The position numbers and the translations under genes are program-made. This document shows positions 1 through 7,879 of a DNA stretch of 9,910 nt, piece after piece. The notes beneath the pieces were generated by a model. The model was not told the origin of the DNA, ran no database searches, and worked only from the letters and a program-made list of their open reading frames with translations. This DNA is from Pseudomonadota bacterium (GTDB lineage: Bacteria > Pseudomonadota > Gammaproteobacteria > Burkholderiales > Burkholderiaceae_F), in contig JAEZVV010000018.1 of assembly GCA_023443095.1 (NCBI GenBank), forward strand, positions 1-9,910, given 5' to 3'. Every line of letters begins with the position of its first letter. The first letter of the stretch is position 1.

Positions 1-2529
<2,529 letters not shown>

Positions 2530-2580
2530 CTGTGCCTTTCAGTACGCCGCCGGGATCGCCCCAACGCCGGCCGGCACGAC

Positions 2581-2609
2581 ACTGTAGGGGCGCACGCCGC
2601 CGGGCTCAA
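2581..2609 (-). promoter_or_regulatory. Candidate sigma-70 promoter for the 5-oxoprolinase gene
   Basis: Read on the minus strand, TTGAGC (2609-2604) and TACAGT (2586-2581) are separated by exactly 17 bp. Each box matches 4 of 6 consensus positions. Transcription would start near 2574 and give a leader of about 45 nt with the AAAGG ribosome site just before the ATG. The call rests on motif and spacing alone, in GC-rich DNA. Confidence 0.5.
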
Positions 2610-2637
2610 TCTTGGCTCGCCAGCAGCCGCTTTGCCC

Positions 2638-2651
2638 CCGCAACGTTGCGG
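2638..2651. promoter_or_regulatory. Perfect 14-bp palindrome, candidate operator between divergent promoters
   Basis: CCGCAACGTTGCGG is a perfect inverted repeat centred on AACGTT. It lies about 35 bp from the -35 box of the leftward promoter and about 41 bp from that of the rightward promoter, so one bound regulator could affect both genes. Palindromes with a central CG flanked by AA/TT resemble LacI/PurR-family operators, but the half-sites here are shorter than the PurR consensus. No regulator gene lies in the window. The regulatory role is inferred from position and symmetry. Confidence 0.4.
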
Positions 2652-2685
2652 CAATGCCGATTTGCGGCGCCGCGAGTGGGGCGGC

Positions 2686-2715
2686 GTGAAGCGCCCGGGA
2701 CGGCGCAGCTACAAT
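2686..2715 (+). promoter_or_regulatory. Candidate sigma-70 promoter for dadA-nnr
   Basis: TACAAT at 2710-2715 matches the -10 consensus at 5 of 6 positions. It is preceded by the weak -35 GTGAAG (2686-2691) with an 18-bp spacer. Transcription would begin near 2722 and give a short leader of about 23 nt before the dadA ATG at 2745. The -10 is convincing; the -35 is poor, so an activator may be needed. Confidence 0.5.
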
Positions 2716-2744
2716 CCGCGGCCTTCGGTTCTAAAGAACAAGAC

Positions 2745-3998
2745 ATGCATGTTGTTGTCGTGGGCGCCGGGATCATCGGCGTCACTACGGCCTACTCGCT
2801 GCGCCGCGCGGGCTTCGAGGTCACGGTCATCGAACGCCGTTCCGGCGTGACGCAGGAAACCAGCTTTGCCAACGGGGGCTTCGTCGCCCCGGCTTACGCG
2901 TCGCCGTGGGCGGCGCCTGGCATGGTCCGACGGGTGCTCGCCCACCTGTTCAGCTCACGTTCCCCCTTGGTTTACCGCCCGCGGCTCGACCTTGCGCAAT
3001 GGCGTTTTGTCACGCGTTGGCTGGGCGAGTGCCGGCGCGACCGCTGGGCGCTCAACCGCCAGCGCATGCAAAGGCTGGCCTTCTATAGCCGCGACGAGCT
3101 GCAACAGATCCGCACCCGCCACGCGCTCGAATACGAACAGACCACCGGGGTGTTGCAGCTATTCCGCAACGAACGCGAAATCAGCGGTTCGGATGGCGCG
3201 CGCAGCCTGCTCGCCGAAGCCGGCGTGCCCTTCGCCCTGCTCTCGCCCGAGGCCTGCCGCACGGTCGAGGCGGCGATCCACCCGGCCTCGCAATTGGCCG
3301 GCGGCCTGCACCTGCCCGACGACGAAACCGGGAACTGCGCGTTTTTCGCCCACCAGCTCAAGGACATCGCCATCGCCAGCGGAGTCGATTTCCGCTTCGA
3401 CACGACGGTGCACGGCCTCATGAAATCGGGCGAGCGCATCGAACGCGTGCTCACCAGCGCGGGCGAAATCGCCTGCGACGCCGTGGTGGTGGCCGCCGGA
3501 GTCGCCAGCGATGGCTTGATCCGCCCGCTCGGCATCAAGCTGCCGCTCTACCCGGTCAAGGGTTATTCGGCGACTGCACCCATCACCGCCTACGAACACG
3601 CTCCTTTCATGGCGGTAGTCGACGAGACCCACAAGGTGGTCATCACCCGCATGGGCAATCGCATGCGCCTGGCCGGTACGGCCGAGATCGGCTCGGACAA
3701 GCTGGTCTTGCGCGAGACCGCTCTGGCCACCCTGCTGGATTCCGCCAGGGAATGGTTTCCCTATGCCGCTTCGTGGCGCACCGCCCGCTTCTGGGTCGGC
3801 GCGCGGCCGATGCTGCCCGACGGCCCACCGGTGCTCGGCCCCACCAGAATCAAGGGCTTGTACCTCAACCTCGGCCATGGCGGCACCGGTTGGGGTATGG
3901 CGGCGGGTTCGGCACGGGTGGTCTCGGACCTCATCGCGGGCCGCCAGCCCGAGATCGATCTCGAAGGCCTGACCTTGGAGCGCTACGCGCGGGCTTAA
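2745..3998 (+). CDS. dadA: D-amino acid dehydrogenase, small subunit type (DadA)
   Basis: This 417-residue FAD flavoprotein oxidises D-amino acids such as D-alanine to 2-oxo acids plus ammonia. In known DadA enzymes it works at the inner face of the cytoplasmic membrane and passes electrons to the respiratory chain. The N-terminus MHVVVVGAGIIG is a dinucleotide-binding fold (G7, G9, G12) ending at acidic E30. Further DadA hallmarks are a TSFANGGFVAPAYASPWAAPG-like block near residues 43-63, LPDDETGNC, YPVKGYS, DETHKVVITRMGNRMRLAG and the C-terminal GARPMLPDGPPVLG with LNLGHGGTGW. Length and motif order fit E. coli DadA (432 residues). The frame is open further upstream, but the ATG at 2745 puts the FAD motif at the very N-terminus, as usual, and follows the promoter. 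The ribosome site is weak (AAAGAA). No alanine racemase gene (dadX) follows; nnr follows after 9 bp, probably in one transcript. A related glycine or D-amino acid oxidase is the alternative. Confidence 0.93.
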   Translation: MHVVVVGAGIIGVTTAYSLRRAGFEVTVIERRSGVTQETSFANGGFVAPAYASPWAAPGMVRRVLAHLFSSRSPLVYRPRLDLAQWRFVTRWLGECRRDRWALNRQRMQRLAFYSRDELQQIRTRHALEYEQTTGVLQLFRNEREISGSDGARSLLAEAGVPFALLSPEACRTVEAAIHPASQLAGGLHLPDDETGNCAFFAHQLKDIAIASGVDFRFDTTVHGLMKSGERIERVLTSAGEIACDAVVVAAGVASDGLIRPLGIKLPLYPVKGYSATAPITAYEHAPFMAVVDETHKVVITRMGNRMRLAGTAEIGSDKLVLRETALATLLDSAREWFPYAASWRTARFWVGARPMLPDGPPVLGPTRIKGLYLNLGHGGTGWGMAAGSARVVSDLIAGRQPEIDLEGLTLERYARA

Positions 3999-4007
3999 GC
4001 TTCGCGT

Positions 4008-5462
4008 ATGGCACAAGCACTGCTCTCCCTCGATGAACTGCGCGCCCTTGAGGCGCGCGTGGCCCGCGGCCTGGCGCCCGGAACCCTGATGGCTCGCGCC
4101 GGCCATGCCGCCGCCGACTGGATCGCCGAGCGCGTCGCACCCGGGACCCAAGTCGTGTTCGTGTGCGGCCCCGGCAATAATGGCGGCGACGGTTTTGTCG
4201 CCGCCCGCCTGCTGGCCGAGCGCGGCTGGCGCGTCAGCTGCGTGCTGGTCGGCGCCGACGCGCCCACCGCGGCCGATGCCCGCGCCGCCTCCGAGGCCTG
4301 GCTCGCCGCCGGCCACGAACTCTTGCGCGACCCCTACGACGCGCCCACACCGACGGCAGTGATCGATGCCTTGTTCGGCATCGGCCTGACCCGCCCGCTC
4401 GCCGGCGAAACCCTCGATGCCGTCCAGTGGATGAACGAACGCCAGGCCTTGCGCTTGGCGCTCGACATCCCGAGTGGCCTCGACGCCGAACGCGGCACCT
4501 GGGTCGGCGGGGTCGCCGGCGTACGCGCCGACGCCACTCTGTCCTTCATTTCGGCCAAGGCCGGACTTTTTACCGCCGACGGTGTCGATGCGGCGGGCGA
4601 GGTAGGCGTCGCGCTGCTCGACGTCCCCGTTCCTCTGGCCAGCCTCAACCTGGTCGAGCGGGCCGACTTTCGCCACGCCCTGGCGCCCCGGACTCGCAAC
4701 TCGCACAAAGGCAGCTACGGCAACTGCGCCATCGTGGGCGGCAGCCGCGGCATGGTCGGCGCTGCGCTGATCGCCGCCCGCGCCGCGCTGAGGCTGGGCG
4801 CCGGACGGGTCTACCTTGACTGCCTCGGCGCCCCGGAAATGAGCGTCGATCCGGTCCAGCCCGAGCTGATGTTCCGTCCGTACGCCGAACTCGGCGAACT
4901 GCAGGCGGTGGTGCTGGGTTGCGGTCTGGGCCAGGACGAGGCAGCCCGCTCCAGCCTGCGCTGGGCGCTGGGACTCGAATGCCCGCTCGTGCTCGACGCC
5001 GACGCGCTCAATCTGCTGGCGGCCGACGACGCCTTGCAAGCGACCTTGCTGAGCCGGCAGGCGGCCACGGTGCTGACGCCGCACCCGCTCGAAGCCGCCC
5101 GCCTGCTGAAATGCAGCAGCACCGAAGTCCAGGCCGACCGGGTGAACGCCGCGCGCGAGCTGGCGATTGCGACCGGTTCGATCGTGGTTTTGAAGGGTGC
5201 GGGCAGCGTGATCGCCATGCGCAGCGGTCGCGCCTGGATCAACCCCAGCGGCGGGCCGGCACTGGCCACCGCCGGCACCGGCGACGCCCTGGCGGGCATG
5301 ATCGGCAGCTTCTTCGCCCAGGGCTACGACATGATGACGAGCACGCTAGCTGCCGTATGGCTGCATGGCCGCGCGGGCGAAGGCATCGAAGCCGGCCTGG
5401 TGGCGGGCGAGGTGGCAGAGCGCGCGGCCTCGATCCTGTCGGACGAGCGCCGCCGGGCTTAA
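4008..5462 (+). CDS. nnr: Bifunctional NAD(P)H-hydrate repair enzyme (epimerase + ADP/ATP-dependent dehydratase)
   Basis: This is a 484-residue metabolite-repair enzyme. Its N-terminal YjeF-type domain (about 1-215) interconverts R and S forms of hydrated NAD(P)H, and the C-terminal ribokinase-like domain (about 225-480) dehydrates the S form using ADP (bacterial type) to restore NAD(P)H. The epimerase part shows FVCGPGNNGGDGF (51-63) and DIPSGLDA (153-160). The dehydratase part shows NSHKGSYG (231-238), LTPHPLEAARLL (356-367), LKGAGSV (395-401) and the nucleotide-binding ATAGTGDALAG (420-430) with the expected aspartate, D426. Length is near that of E. coli Nnr (515). The ATG lies 9 bp after the dadA stop with no recognisable Shine-Dalgarno sequence, so translation is probably coupled to dadA. 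The 3' end overlaps the converging ABC gene by 4 bp. All signature motifs are present, so both activities are likely retained. Confidence 0.96.
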   Translation: MAQALLSLDELRALEARVARGLAPGTLMARAGHAAADWIAERVAPGTQVVFVCGPGNNGGDGFVAARLLAERGWRVSCVLVGADAPTAADARAASEAWLAAGHELLRDPYDAPTPTAVIDALFGIGLTRPLAGETLDAVQWMNERQALRLALDIPSGLDAERGTWVGGVAGVRADATLSFISAKAGLFTADGVDAAGEVGVALLDVPVPLASLNLVERADFRHALAPRTRNSHKGSYGNCAIVGGSRGMVGAALIAARAALRLGAGRVYLDCLGAPEMSVDPVQPELMFRPYAELGELQAVVLGCGLGQDEAARSSLRWALGLECPLVLDADALNLLAADDALQATLLSRQAATVLTPHPLEAARLLKCSSTEVQADRVNAARELAIATGSIVVLKGAGSVIAMRSGRAWINPSGGPALATAGTGDALAGMIGSFFAQGYDMMTSTLAAVWLHGRAGEGIEAGLVAGEVAERAASILSDERRRA

Positions 5463-6163
5463 GCGAGGACGACGCGGCCGGCCGCCAGTTCGATACGGCG
5501 GCCGCAGCGGGCAGCAATGCCGCTGTCGTGGGTGACCAGCACCAGGGTCGAGCCGCGTTCGCGGTTGAGTTCGAACATCAGGTCGATCACCGCCTCCCCG
5601 GTACGTGCATCGAGGCTGCCGGTCGGTTCGTCGGCGAGAAGAATCGCCGGCTGCAGGACGAAGGCGCGTGCCAGCGCAACCCGCTGCTGTTCGCCGCCGG
5701 ACAGGGTCTTGGGGTAGTGCGAGAGCCGCGCCCCCAGCCCCACTCTTTCGAGCAGCCGGCGCGCGGCCTGCTCGGGCGACTCGCCCCTGGGCGCGCGGCC
5801 GGCGAGTTCCATCGGCAATAAGACGTTTTCGAGCGCGGTCAGGTGCGGCAGCAGTTGGAAGGACTGGAACACAAAGCCGAGCATCTCGCCGCGCAAGCGG
5901 GCACGGCCATCTTCGTCGAGGCTGAAAAGCGCTTGACCGAACAGGCTCACTTCGCCGTGGCTGGGCTGGTCGAGGCCGGCCAGCAGACCCAGCAGAGTGG
6001 ATTTGCCCGAGCCCGAGGCGCCGACGATGGCGACGGTCTCGCGTTCGGCAATGGCGAGGTTGATATCATCAAGGATGATCAGGCTGCCGGTAGCGTCCTG
6101 AACGACCTTGCCGAGGCCGCGCGCCTCGATCGCGATTTTCCGGTTCGTAATCATCTCTGCCAA
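5459..6163 (-). CDS. ABC transporter ATP-binding protein, YbbA/LolD (MacB-like) family
   Basis: This 234-residue cytoplasmic ATPase has all ABC motifs: Walker A GASGSGKST (48-56), Q-loop Q100, signature LSGGEQQR (154-161), Walker B ILLADEP (174-180), D-loop SLDA and the switch histidine H212 in VTHD. Length and sequence fit the LolD/YbbA/MacB type, which works with FtsX-like permeases in lipoprotein or envelope transport. The divergent tesA neighbour matches the E. coli ybbA-tesA layout, so YbbA is the better name, but the sequence alone does not separate it from LolD. Start choice: a TTG at 6163 has AAGGAAG 8 nt upstream, whereas the ATG at 6154 (three codons later) has none at proper distance, so TTG is preferred. 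No permease gene follows; its stop overlaps that of nnr. The partner must lie elsewhere. Confidence 0.9.
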   Translation of the reverse strand: MAEMITNRKIAIEARGLGKVVQDATGSLIILDDINLAIAERETVAIVGASGSGKSTLLGLLAGLDQPSHGEVSLFGQALFSLDEDGRARLRGEMLGFVFQSFQLLPHLTALENVLLPMELAGRAPRGESPEQAARRLLERVGLGARLSHYPKTLSGGEQQRVALARAFVLQPAILLADEPTGSLDARTGEAVIDLMFELNRERGSTLVLVTHDSGIAARCGRRIELAAGRVVLA

Positions 6164-6180
6164 AGCGCAGGCTTCCTTTG
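6164..6180. promoter_or_regulatory. Overlapping translation starts of the divergent ABC ATPase and tesA genes
   Basis: Only 14 bp (6164-6177) separate the two TTG start codons. The minus-strand Shine-Dalgarno AAGGAAG (6178-6172) overlaps the tesA TTG (6178-6180). For tesA, CAGG at 6168-6171 sits 6 nt before its TTG. There is no space for a promoter here, so each gene's promoter must lie inside the opposing gene and the two transcripts should be complementary at their 5' ends. Confidence 0.6.
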
Positions 6181-6804
6181 AAAAGACTACTCATCTGCCT
6201 GGTCTGGCTGTACGCCACACTGGGCGCGGCGCTTCCCGCGGCGGCACAACCCAAGCTGCTGGTCCTGGGCGACAGCCTGTCGGCCGAATACGGCTTGGCT
6301 CGCGACACCGGCTGGGTCAAACAACTCGAGCGCCGCCTGGCGCAGGAGTCGATCGATTATAGGGTGGTCAATGCCAGCATCAGCGGGGAAACCACGGCCG
6401 GCGGCCGCACCCGTCTCTCCGCCCTGCTCGACCAACACAAACCCGCGGTGGTGGTGATCGAACTCGGCGCCAACGACGGCCTGCGCGGCCTGCCGTTGCC
6501 GACGATGCAGGACAACCTCGGCGCCATGGTCAAGCAGGCACAAGGCGCTGGCGCCAAGGTTCTGTTGGTCGGCGTGCGGATCCCTCCCAACTACGGCCGC
6601 GACTACGCCGAACGCTTCCACGCCAGCTTCTCGCGAGTGGCGAGCGGGACCCGCGCCGCCCTGGTGCCGTTCCTTCTCGAAGGTTTTGCCGACGACCTGA
6701 GTCTGTTCCAGGCCGATCGCATCCACCCGAACGAACGCGCCCAAGGACAAATGCTCAACAACGTGTGGCCCCGGCTCAAGCCCCTGCTGGCGGCAAGGAA
6801 GTAG
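6178..6804 (+). CDS. tesA: SGNH/GDSL hydrolase: arylesterase / acyl-CoA thioesterase I-like (TesA)
   Basis: This 208-residue protein is probably a periplasmic esterase/lysophospholipase/thioesterase of the TesA type. It begins with a signal peptide (KRLL, hydrophobic stretch to about residue 19, then PAAA-Q), with likely cleavage after A23. Family blocks are complete: GDSLSAEYG with nucleophile S33 (block I), G70 in ISGET (block II), GANDG with N99 (block III) and DRIHP with D180 and H183 (block V). Length equals that of E. coli TesA (208). The start is a TTG at 6178; no in-frame ATG lies near the signal peptide, and a start further in would remove it. A weak CAGG ribosome site precedes it. 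It diverges from the ABC ATPase gene and is followed by selU after 6 bp, probably in one transcript. The natural substrate is unknown; family members hydrolyse acyl esters and thioesters. Confidence 0.93.
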   Translation: MKRLLICLVWLYATLGAALPAAAQPKLLVLGDSLSAEYGLARDTGWVKQLERRLAQESIDYRVVNASISGETTAGGRTRLSALLDQHKPAVVVIELGANDGLRGLPLPTMQDNLGAMVKQAQGAGAKVLLVGVRIPPNYGRDYAERFHASFSRVASGTRAALVPFLLEGFADDLSLFQADRIHPNERAQGQMLNNVWPRLKPLLAARK

Positions 6805-6810
6805 GACGCG

Positions 6811-7869
6811 ATGGACTACACCGCCATCAGCGTCGACGAGGCAATCGCTGCGCTTGATACTTTCGACGCCATCATCGATGTGCGGGCCGAAATCGAGTTC
6901 GCCGAGGACCACTTGCCGGGGGCGATCAACTGCCCGGTGCTCAACAATGCCGAACGCGCCGAGATCGGCACCCTCGACAAGCAGGTTTCGCCGTTCGAAG
7001 CGCGCCGGCGCGGCGCCGCAATCGTCTCGCGCAACATCGCTCGCCTGCTCGAAGAACAGTTTGCCGACCGGCCGCGCGACTGGAAGCCGCTCGTGTATTG
7101 CTGGCGCGGCGGCCAGCGCTCGGCGTCTCTGACTGTGGTGATGCAGCGCGTCGGCTGGCAGGTGCGTCGACTCGAAGGCGGCTACAAGGAGTTCCGCCGC
7201 GCCGTGCGCAGCCAACTCGAGACCTTGCCCGAATCGTTTGACTACCGCGTGGTGGTGGGGCCGACCGGCAGCGGCAAAAGCCGCCTGCTGATGCAGCTGG
7301 CGGCGGCAGGAGCCCAGGTGCTCGATCTCGAGCAGCTGGCCGAACACCGCGGCTCGGTCCTCGGCGGCTGGCCCGACCAGCAGCAGCCGGGCCAGAAGGC
7401 GTTCGAGACCCGGGTCTGGTCGACCTTGCGCCGTTTCGACCCGGCGCGGCCGGTGTTTGTCGAATCAGAGAGCAAGAAGGTCGGCGACCTGAGGGTGCCG
7501 GACAAGCTGATCGAGCGCATGCGTGCCTCGCCCTGCTTGCAGGTGGAGCTACCGCTGCGCGCCCGGATCGCTTTGCTGCGCGAGGAATACCGCCATTTCG
7601 AACAGGAGCCGGCCGCGCTGTTTGCGTCGCTCGATTGCCTAATCGAGATGCACGGCCGCGAGAAGATTTCAGCGTGGAAGCAGCTGGCTCTGGCCGGGCA
7701 GTGGGACGAGTTTGTCGAACGCCTGCTGGTCGATCACTACGACCCGGCCTACCAGCGATCGATCCGGAGAAACTTCGCTCAGCTCGCAGGCGCCGAAGTG
7801 CTGGCGCTGGAGACAGGCGACGAAGCGGCGTTTGCGCACGCAGCGAGCCAACTCGCCGCGTGCGCCTGA
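6811..7869 (+). CDS. selU: tRNA 2-selenouridine synthase (SelU/MnmH)
   Basis: This 352-residue cytoplasmic enzyme replaces the sulfur of 2-thiouridine at the wobble position of Lys, Glu and Gln tRNAs with selenium, using selenophosphate and passing through a geranylated intermediate. An N-terminal rhodanese domain (about 1-135) carries the catalytic cysteine C97 in the family motif YCWRGGQRS. A P-loop domain follows, with Walker A GPTGSGKS (150-157) and the typical DLEQLAEHRGSVLG. E. coli SelU (YbbB) has 364 residues, so this looks complete. The ATG is preceded by TAGGA, which includes the tesA stop codon, so translation is likely coupled to tesA. Its stop lies 10 bp from that of the converging ppiD, with no intrinsic terminator between. 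The usual selenium donor gene selD is not in the window and must be elsewhere if the enzyme uses selenium. Confidence 0.95.
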   Translation: MDYTAISVDEAIAALDTFDAIIDVRAEIEFAEDHLPGAINCPVLNNAERAEIGTLDKQVSPFEARRRGAAIVSRNIARLLEEQFADRPRDWKPLVYCWRGGQRSASLTVVMQRVGWQVRRLEGGYKEFRRAVRSQLETLPESFDYRVVVGPTGSGKSRLLMQLAAAGAQVLDLEQLAEHRGSVLGGWPDQQQPGQKAFETRVWSTLRRFDPARPVFVESESKKVGDLRVPDKLIERMRASPCLQVELPLRARIALLREEYRHFEQEPAALFASLDCLIEMHGREKISAWKQLALAGQWDEFVERLLVDHYDPAYQRSIRRNFAQLAGAEVLALETGDEAAFAHAASQLAACA

Positions 7870-7879
7870 GCGCCTCGCC

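Noticed and set aside
2532..2744. Upstream extension of the dadA reading frame
   Set aside because: The frame is open, but the added 71 residues are Arg/Pro-rich, would precede the N-terminal FAD motif and would cover the promoter region. The ATG at 2745 fits the family.
3159..5084. 641-codon minus-strand open frame opposite dadA and nnr
   Set aside because: It spans two well-recognised genes on the other strand and shows only shadow-frame composition.
7862..7873. Small inverted repeat GCGC-CTGA-GCGC at the selU stop, considered as a terminator
   Set aside because: It has only a 4-bp stem and no T-run, in GC-rich DNA; not supportable as a terminator.
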